Source: Branchiostoma floridae
Taxonomy: Eukaryota; Chordata; Leptocardii; Amphioxiformes; Branchiostomatidae
Assembly: GCF_000003815.2 (NCBI RefSeq)
Contig: NC_049982.1
Location: 19,816,410 to 19,880,409 of the forward strand
DNA length: 64,000 bases
Direction of reading: 5' to 3'
The position numbers were made by a program, and so were the translations under genes. Position 1 is the stretch's first letter. Each line of letters opens with the position of its first letter. A model generated the notes under the pieces. It was given only the letters and a program-made list of their open reading frames with translations, had not been told where the DNA came from and ran no database searches. Below, piece by piece: positions 1 to 13,800 of this stretch.

Positions 1-1626
1 CTATCGTTCAGTTTATAGAGGAGTGAGAATAATAAATCAAGTACTCACGACCATTGACGTTGCACTGTAGTACTAGTTTAGAACATGTTTTAAACAATTA
101 GTTGTCCGCTGGTTTCTTTGGGCTCCATCCCTTGAATTGTTTCCATTGCTGTACTGAACACATATGGCAGGTTTCATGCTTTTACCATAATTTGAGCAAT
201 TTTTGCACCAATCGCCTAGACTATAATAAAGATGCATTTAAAACATCTGCAAATTCAGCCTCCCACAACAAGGCCACGTTGATTTGAGATGTGGGTGACA
301 TCCGCACGCCCATCTACATACAATAAATCGTACAAAGCTGCTGATAAATGAGCAAATATATGCCGAAGATTGAAAAAAAAATCGGAAAACAGATACTAAC
401 AAGAGTTCGGACAGCCTGTACCTGCATGAAATATTCAGTTTGTGTAAGTTTCTTGTTTTATTTTGTCTCATTGATTATGCAAATACGGCTGTAATAAGCG
501 TAAATCTATTTCAAATGATGGCATTCTCTACCAAACTGCTAGAATACATTGCACTGTACATGTGAAAGTCTGTTTCTTTGGCAGAGTTACATTTTATAAT
601 AAATTATAAAAATGACTATAATATGTACATCTTAATCTATGCATGGTAATGTACACCTTTAACTGTAAATCAAAGGCTAGGGGCTAAAGCCTGTCACACC
701 TTGTTCTAATTTTCTCCTACTTTGCCCAAATTAATCTAACTTCTTCCAGAACTACTTAATAACCTGGCTTCAAAAATCAATGGAATCCATCCTAAGGTCC
801 ATTACACAAGTCTACCTAAAACATAAAAACAAAACGGGGTCTGAAGTACCATCATGGTCAACCACTAGGAGGCCAAAAATCGCGTTACGAAGGTCAGCAC
901 CACAATACCTAACCAAGTTACAAATATCATCGTAACCCATCCACAGGTCTTTTAGTTATTCGCCGCACACACAAACATCCATAAAACAAACAACTCTGCA
1001 GATCACAACAAACAAATAAAAGGCCAAAATTTACACCAAATAAGCATCCACTATAAACCTACCCACAACATAATAATCAACATCACAGCAAGTCCAGGTG
1101 CGAAGTTATAATACAAAACGTCCTGCTGCAATACCAAGGTGAACGAACAGGGGGACCAAAATTGACCTACACCAATCCACCTACCAAAAACCATTGCAAA
1201 CCTTCCATCCGTTCTTGACATGTACCCCACATGATCTCCAGAGTGAAAACAGTATGGCAACAATACCTCCATCTTCATGGAGGTAAAACATAGCAACGGC
1301 AGAAAACATGATTGTACAGATTCCACATCACATTCTGGCGTAAGCGAATTTTTACATAGACATACTTTCCCATTTTGTTGAATGCATATAGCCCATGACT
1401 GAATTGAAATATTTCACGGAGATATATGTTCTAGATACTATATCATAAGGAAAGAAAAACCCTTATACATCTTGGTTACATGAGATTGAATTGTCACGAA
1501 TATTATTGCTAACATATCTATCTTTCGTTCAGTCATGATTTCTAAATCAGCCTTGATTTCTTTGGACGGAACGTGGCTCCAATATGTACTCAACTCAGTA
1601 CTAGAATCTCCTTTTTTATCTTACAG
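1..1626. repeat. Upstream copy 1 of a 1.7-kb direct duplication (partner 2419-4043)
   Basis: Bases from 1 to at least 1692 recur from 2419 to 4092 with an offset of about 2418 and only scattered differences (for example an A/C change near 373/2791 and cggggtct versus caccttct near 834/3252). The copy starts at the window edge, so its left border is not visible. 640-1300 resembles the long dispersed repeat family listed at 11312 (ctgcagtaccaag, -ccgttcttga-type phrases and an acctccat/atggaggt hairpin at 1265-1286). Confidence 0.85.
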
Positions 1627-1828
1627 GGCGTGTCAAAATGAAAGGGGGAACGAGGCAACTGCTCCTGTTTCTAGCAGGATACTCTGTGGGCTTTGTTTCG
1701 TTTGTTTTATTCTCAGATGTCACCAGAGTCCACGTGGGAAAAAACGTCTCGCCAATAGTTGTGCAATCAAAAACAGACACAGTGATGGCTAACAACATCC
1801 CTTATACTCTAAGGGGAGACTCTCTAAA
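1627..1828 (+). CDS. B4GALNT1/B4GALNT2-like: B4GALNT-like coding exon 1 (start and membrane anchor)
   Basis: An acceptor (tttatcttacag) ends at 1626, the ATG is at 1638 and the donor GTAAGT begins at 1829. The exon therefore has 11 bases of 5' UTR, and at least one non-coding exon must lie upstream. It encodes [18 protein letters not shown] and the rest of a type II signal anchor, then the start of the stem. It ends in phase 2 and joins exon 2 to give the codon AAG. Confidence 0.85.
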
Positions 1829-4800
1829 GTAAGTGTACTGTACGATTTCTTTACGATTCGTTCCATTGGTTCAACCAGCCGAGAATTTAGCCAGCTATGT
1901 CAAATCTACAAATATATTAAGCCCTGGCTTCTGAAAGTAGAATCAACTCTAATGGGTCTTGTAGCGTTTTTTTTAAGAATATTACATGGTGTATAAAAAA
2001 GAAGATAATAGGTACACATTCAGAAGCTACATGTATATNNNNNNNNNNNNNNNNNNNNNNNNNNNNNNNNNNNNNNNNNNNNNNNNNNNNNNNNNNNNNN
2101 NNNNNNNNNNNNNNNNNNNNNNNNNNNNNNNNNNNNNNCTGATCGTAAGTGTCTGGGAAGCCCCAAACACGTAAACAGTTCTTCCTAGAATACTGCTCGC
2201 TATGGAACTGGCGTGCTATCCAGTGATTCGATCTTCCCCTGGAGATTCTTTATCAGTTCATCTTGAGATTTAGATTTTTTCTTCGTGACAACAGAGAATA
2301 TCCCCCATCTTTTTCATGTCGTTTTTCATTTCGTCGAATTTCCCGTTCAGTTTGGTGAAGTTTGTTGCGTTTTCAGCTTTGAGTTCATCTAATTTTATCA
2401 ATAAAGCCTCCATGTTTACTATCGTTCAGTTTATAGAGGAGTGAGAATAATAAATCAAGTACTCACGACCATTGACGTTGCACTGTAGTACTAGTTTAGA
2501 ACATGTTTTAAACAATTAGTTGTCCGCTGGTTTCTTTGGGCTCCATCCCTTGAATTGTTTCCATTGCTGTACTGAACACATATGGCAGGTTTCATGCTTT
2601 TACCATAATTTGAGCAATTTTTGCACCAATCGCCTAGACTATAATAAAGATGCATTTAAAACATCTGCAAATTCAGCCTCCCACAACAAGGCCACGTTGA
2701 TTTGAGATGTGGGTGACATCCGCACGCCCATCTACATACAATAAATCGTACAAAGCTGCTGATAAATGAGCAAATATATGCCGAAGATTGAAACAAAAAT
2801 CGGAAAACAGATACTAACAAGAGTTCGGACAGGCTGTACCTGCATGAAATATTCAGTTTGTGTAAGTTTCTTGTTTTATTTTGTCTCATTGATTATGCAA
2901 TACGNNNNNNNNNNNNNNNNNNNNNNNNNNNNNNNNNNNNNNNNNNNNNNNNNNNNNNNNNNNNNNNNNNNNNNNNNNNNNNNNNNNNNNNNNNNNNNNN
3001 NNNNNNNNNNNNNNNNNNNNNNNNNNAAATGACTATAATATGTACATCTTAATCTATGCATGGTAATGTACACCTTTAACTGTAAATCAAAGGCTAGGGG
3101 CTAAAGCCTGTCACACCTTGTTCTAATTTTCTCCTACTTTGCCCAAATTAATCTAACTTCTTCCAGAACTACTTAATAACCTGGCTTCAAAAATCAATGG
3201 AATCCATCCTAAGGTCCATTACACAAGTCTACCTAAAACATAAAAACAAAACACCTTCTGAAGTACCATCATGGTCAACCACTAGGAGGCCAAAAATCGC
3301 GTTACGAAGGTCAGCACCACAATACCTAACCAAGTTACAAATATCATCGTAACCCATCCACAGGTCTTTTAGTTATTCGCCGCACACACAAACATCCATA
3401 AAACAAACAACTCTGCAGATCACAACAAACAAATAAAAGGCCAAAATTTACACCAAATAAGCATCCACTATAAACCTACCCACAACATAATAATCAACAT
3501 CACAGCAAGTCCAGGTGCGAAGTTATAATACAAAACGTCCTGCTGCAATACCAAGGTGAACGAACAGGGGGACCAAAATTGACCTACACCAATCCACCTA
3601 CCAAAAACCATTGCAAACCTTCCATCCGTTCTTGACATGTACCCCACATGATCTCCAGAGTGAAAACAGTATGGCAACAATACCTCCATCTTCATGGAGG
3701 TAAAACATAGCAACGGCAGAAAACATGATTGTACAGATTCCACATCACATTCTGGCGTAAGCGAATTTTTACATAGACATACTTTCCCATTTTGTTGAAT
3801 GCATATAGCCCATGACTGAATTGAAATATTTCACGGAGATATATGTTCTAGATACTATATCATAAGGAAAGAAAAACCCTTATACATCTTGGTTACATGA
3901 GATTGAATTGTCACGAATATTATTGCTAACATATCTATCTTTCGTTCAGTCATGATTTCTAAATCAGCCTTGATTTCTTTGGACGGAACGTGGCTCCAAT
4001 ATGTACTCAACTCAGTACTAGAATCTCCTTTTTTATCTTACAGGGCGTGTCAAAATGAAAGGGGGAACGAGGCAACTGCTCCTGTTTCTAGCNNNNNNNN
4101 NNNNNNNNNNNNNNNNNNNNNNNNNNNNNNNNNNNNNNNNNNNNNNNNNNNNNNNNNNNNNNNNNNNNNNNNNNNNNNNNNNNNNNNNNNNNTATTCGAC
4201 GGGGGCGTCTTGAGGCCTGTGACAAATTCCATGACGCATAACGCCAAATGGCTTACGTAATCTAGAGCCACCAAAGTGAGATGACTTTCATAAATATCAG
4301 TTGGCAACAATTTTACAAAGTTTGGAAAGTCTCAACTTTTTGTTACCATGATAACCGGTTGTTGACAGGCATTTTGTCAAAAATCGTTAATTTCGGTTCT
4401 AACAATGTATTTTTTTAGGTTTTATTGCTACAACACTGCTATTTAATTGCATGTAATTAAATATATCTTTCATAATATATTATGTATAAATTTTGCTAAT
4501 GACGTCGCAATGACGTCGTATTATAATGCAGTCATATCATTATGAAATGTCATATGGCATGTGTACATCATTCTCTAAAAATTGTGGCTATATAACATTA
4601 TGTTAAGTCGTTTAAAGGAAGGCCGCTAAAGCCACTCCTTCCGTCTGAGATTGACAAAGAAACCTGGTCTGAATAGGGTTAAAGCAATGTCAAATAATTC
4701 GTAGTGTTATAAACACAATAAAAAAAGCATATGCATGACGTAAGACTAAAGGAAAACAATGAGCATGTACTTTGCATTCCTCTTAAAGTGCCAAGTGTTA

Positions 4801-7800
4801 AATAAAGCGTTTTTTTCTATTTTAGGAGCAAGTCGAGGACGTGCAATTGTACGGATGGAAATACACTTAAAGTAAACTTTCAGGCCATTGACCCCGAGGA
4901 GCTGAAGGAAGTGAAAGATCGACGGAAAGCAGAACTTCAAAAATTTAAACGCAGGTTGATAATGACTTTACAACAATTAATCTTGCTTAACCAGTTTCTA
5001 ATCTAAGAAAGTCATGATGGTTAATTTGCCAGCAGTGTGCCTGTTTGCTAATTTCACTTTCATTTATGCTGAACCAGAACACACTTACGGTGTAATGAAT
5101 TACAACGGCACCAATAAAAGTATAATTGGGCTCTAAAATTGGAGAGGCATCGGCTTGTGTAGTCACACTTAGACATTTTCTTCAAACTACACATACGGGT
5201 TCCCCGTGGGTGGTGTGGTTCATGCTACTCCATGTATTCCACCCCCTCTTAACATGGTGAATCCCACCCCCTCTTATCATGGTGAATCCCACCCCCTCTT
5301 AACATGGTGAATCCCACCCCCTCTTAACATGGTGAATCCCACCCCCTCTAAACATGTTGAATCCCACCCCCTCTTAACATGGTGAATCCCACCCCTTCTT
5401 AACATGGTGAATCCCACCCTCTCTTAACATGATGAATCCCACCGCCTCTTAACATGATGAATCCCACCCTCTCTTAACATGATGAATCCCACCCTCTCTT
5501 AACATGATGAATCCCACCCCCTCTTAACATGATGAATCCCACCCTCTCTTAACATGATGAATCCCACCCTCTCTTAACATGATGAATCCCACCCCCTCTT
5601 AACATGATGAATCCCACCCCCTCTTAACATGGTGAATCCCACCCCCTCTTAACATGGTGAATCCCACCCCGTCTTAACATGATGAATCCCACCCCCCTCT
5701 AACATGAAGAATCCCACCCCCTCTAAACATGATGNNNNNNNNNNNNNNNNNNNNNNNNNNNNNNNNNNNNNNNNNNNNNNNNNNNNNNNNNNNNNNNNNN
5801 NNNNNNNNNNNNNNNNNNNNNNNNNNNNNNNNNNNNNNNNNNNNNNNNNNNNNNNNNNNNNNNNNNNNNNNNNNNNNNNNNNNNNNNNNNNNNNNNNNNN
5901 NNNNNNNNNNNNNNNNNNNNNNNNNNNNNNNNNNNNNNNNNNNNNNNNNNNNNNNNNNNNNNNNNNNNNNNNNNNNNNNNNNNNNNNNNNNNNNNNNNNN
6001 NNNNNNNNNNNNNNNNNNNNNNNNNNNNNNNNNNNNNNNNNNNNNNNNNNNNNNNNNNNNNNNNNNNNNNNNNNNNNNNNNNNNNNNNNNNNNNNNNNNN
6101 NNNNNNNNNNNNNNNNNNNNNNNNNNNNNNNNNNNNNNNNACCCTCTCTTAACATGATGAATCCCACCGCCTCTTACATGGTGACTTTGTAGTGGCAAAT
6201 TAAAGTGTTATGTGATCTGCCTTTTATTGAGACATTCTTTTTAGCGAATGCCCACAAACGCCCACTCTGGGGAAGCCCGCGCTGCACAAATATCTTTTTT
6301 TTTGCTTGGAATATGTCCACGTTGTGCTCCCATGCATTAATCCTGAGTTTCAAGTCAACCCATTGACCCGAAGTGACATAAATCAAAGTTAACGATTTTC
6401 GCTGGTCTTTTTAGCGAACGCCCAGCAAAGAAAGTCTTTTTAGCGAATGCCCAGTATATCCACAAAAATATCGGCCGTCGAGCAACAGCACCTACACCTG
6501 CTTAATTAGGTTATAATAATGTTAGGTTTTCTGTTAGATTTTGGATTGCGCCGTGCTTTGCTATGTCCAATTTCTTGCCATATATAAGTAACACATCAAC
6601 AGATTCGAACCCACAGCCCAAGATTAAATCCATAGCGATGAAAATCAAACACATATACCTTGTGATAGAAATCTAATGCCCCATTCTGAAATAGGTTGAT
6701 ACATTACCTTTTTATCTTGGAAAATTGTGATCTTTACCGGTTAACATTGATATATTTCATCTGTCAGGTATGTGTTGTATACATTTCTTGACCTTGTATA
6801 TAATTGTATATTGTATATGATTATATTGTATATGATTATATAACTGTATATACATATGTTTTTTTATATATAATCTTTTGATCTCGACATTATAAGCCTC
6901 TTATGACATGAGACATGAATAGAACTTATTTTTTCAGAAAAGAGTCTTCCAAAGAGACCTTGTTAATCGTGAACGGATCCGTTCCTCTCAGTTACCCAGC
7001 ACAAGGAGTGGTCGTTGCCCCACATGAACCAGTATATATCCCAGGTAAAGTAACTTGCAATGCAATTTCAGTCCAATGCAATTACTTGCAACTTTAGAAA
7101 TATTACAAGGAGAAATGAGAATCACAATGACTTTTGACATAGAAATAAGAATTTAGGCTGGACGTGACGGCCGATATATTTTGTTTTGGCCCAACATTAT
7201 AGGGGCTAAGCATTAAACCGAAGTTCTCTTCGAACAACCAATCGGCGCCTTTCAAACAACAATCGGCGTTCAGAGATAGGAACGCTGAATCATTCTTGAC
7301 AGAGATAGAGGAAGGATAGTTTGAAATCTCCCGAGCTCCCCGTCTGAATTGGAAAGTTAATTACTTGTTTTTGTGAGTTTATCGCTTGTTTTCGTATAAA
7401 TGGAAATCTTATCTCTTGTTGTTTCTTGAATTTTCTTTTTTTTTGGGATTCTCAACGATGGATTTGAACGTCGTTAAGGTAAGTGAAAGGTTCGTATCTT
7501 AACATTGGTAAAGTTCGATTCCATAATATGAGTTTGGAAACTGCCCAGGCACATGTACACTGATGTCTTTTTTCTGATCCATATATAAACCCATATAAGT
7601 CTTTGTGCATGTAGCCTGTGATTCACAGCTTTTCTCAGTCACTAGTCTACTATAGCAAGACGGGAAGCGAAAAGCAGACGATAGATTGTGTTACAAAGGA
7701 CTGTTGTCAGTGTGGGTGACGAAAGGGCCATGGAGTCTTTCACAAAACTTTTAAAAGACTGAAAACTGTTAAGTCAAGGGTAGTATAACGGCGATTTGGT

Positions 7801-10800
7801 GTTTAACCGACCGTTTCTAGTCAGGATGAAGGAACTACATGCAGGCGTTATCGAATAGGGTTCGAATAACACATTACAAACTTCCTACTGTACGTCCCCC
7901 ATGTGGGGGCTGTTGGTATCGCCGGTGAGGTCCGTACTGCTTGCCTTTGGATGTGAGCATTCTCAAGAATAGGGGTGAAGGGACGTGCTGAGACATGATT
8001 CAAAATGGCACGTGTTCGGATATCCGCTCAATCGAAGAATGTTGGTTGTCTTAGATGGGCAGTTTATTATTTTGTTCCATATTCGCTGTGATGATAAAAG
8101 TTTAACGTGAGGACGTATAGTATGATTCCTTGAAATTACAAACGCTGTCCCCTCCCACGACTTAATTTGATTAACGGCATGAAAACATACGTAACGTGTC
8201 GCTGCAACGTGTGATGTTTGTGAGCTCAAACTTACACAAGTCATATACCTTACTGGTCTTGTAGAGCACTGAAAAGAATTTGCATAACGGAGCTTGTTTT
8301 TGATTGACGGAAAGTTTTGAAAAGTGTCTGATTGCATCCGATTAAAGTTCCTTGCCGTTACTAACGTTAACTTATATATGTGTCCACAGAGTTGATTTCA
8401 AAATTTGGACATCGTTCATAACTGAATCCGGGTAAATCAGATGGGGTGTATTCACTATTCGGTGTTCATGAGTGCTTATGGTATGGCTTATCGTGAAGAG
8501 ACTAGAATATTTGTTCATGAGAGAAACAGCACAGTATCGTGGAAAGGGGTATCTGATGGCATGGTCACGTTTTCAGGGGTCATCATTTTTGTTCATGCCT
8601 AGTCCTTACTAGCCTTTCTTATCGCCTATCGGCTCGCTCTGGGGGGTTTTCGTCGATATCGCTCAATTGGCGGGTGGAAAAATCGTAATTGATTGTTGGT
8701 TATAATATTACAACATTTTCAGATACACAATAAGTGTACTGTTCGTATAAGTCAGGCATGACAATTTGCGAAAATGATTTCCATTTTGGTTTGGTTTTTC
8801 TCGTATTTGTTATGTTTCATACCAAGAATATCTAGTGTGGAGTGATTATGGGTTCTTTCTGGATAACTATAACGGCCAAGAAGGTAGGCATACATTCATT
8901 TTTGTGAAACAAAAAAAAAACTATTCTCGACTATTAGTCTCGATAAACCACATTTAAAGAAATGACAAGACAAATCATAGGTAATGAAGGCAATGGGTCA
9001 TCTAAAGTACTAGGAATAATTTTTTCACTTAATATTCTGGGATTAGGTCGCCCAAAGCAAGCTGAGGCCGTCATTTGACGGGCGGAGACTCCCTGGCACT
9101 GTCCATGTGTTTTTTTGCAATTTTTATAGCTTTATTTCTATTATGTCCTTCCACAGGTCTCAAAGTTGCGGATGACACCGTGCGTGATGACTACAAGGTA
9201 AGGCTCGCGCCGCGCATTGAATACATTGTTTAACATTTTTGAAATAGTTAGAAATACAATAATGTTAACTTAGTCGTACGGTACAGACACAAATTTACCA
9301 TAGTTAGGTTGGTTCATATTTCCCTGTTTTAAACTAAAAACACGTCCCGGAATAAAACAGGGCCGCCTATAGCTACGTTCTCGTCTTCCTGTACTCAGGC
9401 ACATACAACATATCAAGGTATGATATATTCCCGCATCTTTGTCAGGTTCAACTATTGTCGGCCGAATTCGGGGTGTTGGACATTGGTGCGACAGTGCCCA
9501 ATGTGGATGTCAATGGCCTGGGGACTACGTCACTGACCATGAGTAGTACGTCTCTGGCACATCTCAACCGTCAGCTAGAGTTTGTGGTATATGTCAGCAC
9601 CGTCTTCGACATAGATGCCAGGGAATATGGTAAGGAACAATCAATCTATTGTGGATAGCAAACATAAGGAGTTCAAAGATGCCATGAATCCATAGAAATT
9701 TGGATTTTTTAAGATAGTTTGCTGTTTTATTGTAACGAGTAAACCAGCATCACCTATGAATAGGGCTGTGTACCTAAATACCCGTACCTGTATGGTACCT
9801 AAAAAAATGTTTAGGTACAGGTCCTGACCTAAACATCTGTGTACCTGTACCTGTACCTAAACAAACTAAATCGCTATCAAACACTACTTTTTAAGACTGA
9901 TGGACAAGTAAATCCCGAATCAACAATGACAATGGTGATAATCTTGCAGTTGAAACTTAAGAAAACTTGCAGAAGAAATTGTTTTGAGACTCAAACATGT
10001 AATTCCAAATACAAAGATGACAATTTATCACTAGAAAAGACAGTTAGCTACATGTTTAACTTACATATTCTTGGTTAAACTTTTTTAGGTACAGGTGCAG
10101 GTCCGGACCTGTACCTGTACCTGAAATTTGTTTAGGTACACAGCCCTACCTATGAATATAATATCTGCTCAAGTAACATGTCACAAGACCCTGTGTTAAA
10201 GTTATATCCTGTGTGTGGCAGTTATTAGCTATAGTTTTCGAAACCTATATTACTTCTTTCCATAATCAAAAAAATATATATACCACTAAAAAGACTATAG
10301 CATGTCTGGAACGGAACATAATAAAACGAAAAGTTTGCTTTAGTGAAGCAACAAAGAGGCCCTAAAACAAACTTGACTCTGTCTTTCCAAAATATAGCCA
10401 TATGAATAGAAGACTGTTATGTTGAATATAAGAATACTTTTAGGGTGCGCGCAAGATTTTGGATTCCTTAGCCCTTTTTCAGGGTATACAAATTGTTGTA
10501 CAGTAGAATTACGGCACGTATAAAGCCTGATCGTAATCGATAAATGAGGTTTCCCTGTGTAAGGTGGCTGTAAAGTATACGTATTTTCTCAAGCACCTTT
10601 GACAAGGATAAAGAAACCGGGTGGAAGATGCATTTGTCCTTGGGGCCCACATTTTTAAAAATAGGAATAACATTTGCATATTTCAGGGAAATTTCCGTTA
10701 CATACAGACAGATCAAATACTTAGGTGTAATAACTTTGAGGAACCGATTATCAAAAAGAATGTTATCTTCACCATAGGCCTTCTGAAAGTTACCAAAAAG

Positions 10801-13800
10801 CGAACTTCCTCAGGTGAAGTAGTGATTTCTACAATAGGCTACAATAAATGTACTACCTTCTTTAAGCGGAGGGATAGTGGAGGTAACTTTTGGGTTGTAA
10901 ATCAATATGCCACCACTTCTAGAATTGATGGATCGTCTAGTGAATTGATAAGGCGATTATGATATGTAAATGTACTATGGGAAATTGCATTGGAGAGTCG
11001 ATTGCAAACTCTGCGGTAAGCAGCCCAAGTAGTGGGGGTTTAGAAAATTTGGCAGTTTGTGGAGTTTGTCACGCAATCCCATTAACGTACGAATATCACA
11101 GGGTTTCCAAGGTATGGATTTGCTTGGAACACACAGGTCTTTTGCCTCAAGAATCAGTTGGTTTAGTTTTACCGCAGATTCGTCAACAGATGAACACAAG
11201 AAAATGTTGCACCATGTGGGGTGCGAGCGAAATTTGTTTACTCACGAAAAACAGTTGATCAAAGTTGATGTTCCGGTAATCCCAAACGATGCGCGAGTAA
11301 GGTTTGGGGAGAACTAGAGTTCGGCGACCTCATATACCTCCATGAAATATTTAGAGCTTTTGTAAATCTTATGCAAATGACTTAGTTTACATAATTTATG
11401 CATGGTGATTTTTGTCATTGACTAACGTACACATGTCTATAAAAAAAGTATAAAATTCCCATTACTAGGCCCCGTTCATGATACAAAAAATGAAACGGTT
11501 CTATCGGTTAGGCCTGGAAATCCGACAGCAAACGACAGGAAACGGTTTGCATTTTGCGTTCACGATGCAAACTTGCAAACCGTTTCAGTTCCTTGAAAAG
11601 GCATGGTAATGCACGGAAATGCGACCTCTGACCCCTGAGGTTGTTGTGATCTTGCCCAAACTTGTACTTCTGTGTCAGATTGTTGGTCTTTGATCGAAAT
11701 TGAACCAATGTCTTACTGTATTCGAAGCTGGGTTCTGTTAGGACATTGAAAATGCCTCTGAAAACATTGTGGTCCCGATATATGCCATGCTATGACATTT
11801 CCACTGGATCTGCTGACACATTCCCCTTGCGATATCAGGACTGCTGGCTCCTCACTCGACTAGGTGGCGGCCCGATAATAAAAACGAATTTTACAATTGA
11901 AAACACGGCCGAAACACCCGAATGACAGATTAAAAATTGTACTTTTCCCTCGTGGCGCCCTCAAATATGAACGCACATGCCCGGATGTAAAACGGAACGC
12001 GCCGCTTTTGCGTTCATGATACAAATTCGCAATTCCGGATAAGGAAGAAACTGTTTCAATACTACCTCGCGAGGTGGTTCCGAACAAACCGTTTCCTATC
12101 GCTTCAGATCCGTTTCGGACCGTCCATGATGACAAAACTTATCCGTTTCAGCTGGCCTAACCGATAGTAACCGATAGAACCGTTTCATTTTTGTATATTA
12201 TGCAAATCAGTTCCTCATTTGCATATTTGGTATCTGCTTATGTTTCACCTATCATAACTTACATGTGTTACATTTGCTGAAGTTCAGTCATTGAAAACAA
12301 TGGACTTGTACAATTTACTAATTAATTATGCAAATTAAGTCCTCATTTGCATAAAATGTATATCATTGTGAACATCTTTGCCAAAGCTACCTGCATGACA
12401 AAAATGATGTCGATCCGTCATTCCTTTCTATAGTTATTCTCTTTGGAGTGTCTAGACAAAAACACCCCTTCAGTTCCAAAATTATATGTTAGGGGGCTGA
12501 AATTTGCCCCACTTTGCCATGACGTTGAAGTTATCTACCACCCAAACATCAAAATCATATTATGTCCGGTACAAGAGATACATTGAAAAAACTGCTTTGA
12601 TAGAATATTCTCATTAATTATGCAAATGTAATCTGATTTTGCATAACTATTATTTTATCTTGTACAACATTGTCTATCTACATACTAAAAATCATGAAAA
12701 CCCGTTGTTCCCTTCTTGAGTTATCCACTTCAGAATTTTTTGACAAAAATGCCCCTGCTACCCCAAAACTTACGTCACTTATTCCTGACCACAAGAGCTA
12801 CCTAACACCCAAAAATCGGAACCATTTCTTGTTCAGAACACGAGATAGCAAATCCGGATGTTGCGCTGTAGTACCAAGGGAAGCCGCTAAGGGGCCCAAA
12901 ATCTAATCACTTCCGGCTTTCATCACACCTCACCAACACAATAAGTATGAAACCAATTTACTCAGCCGTTCTGGAGTTATCTTGTTGGCAGACAGACAGA
13001 CAGACAAACGCTACTGAAAATATAACCTCCATGACATTTCATGGAGGTAATAACATAGAAGAGGCTGTCGTCCCAAACCCTGCCCGTTCAATTCCGTGCC
13101 CATTCAGGCACGGAATTGAACATAGCCGGCCGACCGTCCAGGTCCACCCCATTCTGTTGTCATTAGCGTTTCTTGTCGTTAAAAATGGGAAATTATTAGG
13201 CGATAGTGTCGGGTATAGATTACGATCCAATGTTCCAGATCGCTGTCATTAACGAGAGTTGTCGGTGGTAGCACGTCACCGGAACGTACTGCGCCTGCGC
13301 GAAAAGTATAGACATGCTAAACCTTGCTAAACCCCCGGTTTACTAAAGGGCCGCATTTAAGAAAGTACGTGCGTATATAAGGGTGAAATCCCGTGTACGT
13401 TTTACATGAAACCATGTCGTCTAACATATACTGTGCAACAAGCGGGATTTCAATGCAACGTTGACCAAACCAAGCCCCAAACCACCAGGGTTCGCGCAGG
13501 CGCAGTACGTTCCGGTGACGTGCTGTCGGTGGTAGACTAAGAGGGAGCTGCCGCGCAATGCGTGATGGGAGTCGAGCAGACCAGCTGATCAGCATGATCA
13601 AAATGGCGGCCTTTTCGTAGCGATAGCCCGGTATCCAGCCTGGCGTCCATCCCTGGCGTTATCCGGTCGGCAGTCGAACGGACTTCCCTGGAAAGAAGGT
13701 TCTTTGTCCAAAGGTAAAGTATACTACTAGTAAGGCGGTTTTCAGACCATGGCTAAAATGTTCCTTTGTTCTACCGGGATCAGAGTAACCAGACCAGTTA

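Larger units (their letters stand above)
13147..13640 (+). repeat. Left arm of a large inverted duplication (promoter-like), split by a MITE
   Basis: 13147-13260 plus 13536-13640 is the reverse complement of 28353-28577 with few mismatches; the insert 13272-13523 is missing from the other arm. The arm contains AAAATGGCGGC at 13600-13610, which resembles the YY1 site found at many metazoan transcription starts. Candidate gene N1 begins just downstream, so this arm may be its promoter. Confidence 0.8.

Noticed and set aside
1051-1326. 91-codon reverse-strand frame, repeated at 3468
   Set aside because: It lies in the dispersed repeat family, and the second copy is just the duplicated block.
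5649-6198. Open frames of more than 140 codons on both strands
   Set aside because: They are mostly N or the 25-bp minisatellite, whose unit happens to lack stops.
7458-7484. ATG with seven codons and a perfect GTAAGT donor
   Set aside because: No downstream exon with matching phase was found, and it lies between confirmed exons of the B4GALNT-like gene.
7963-8337. 124-codon reverse-strand open frame in intron 3
   Set aside because: No motif, no signal, no splice partners, and composition like the surrounding intron.
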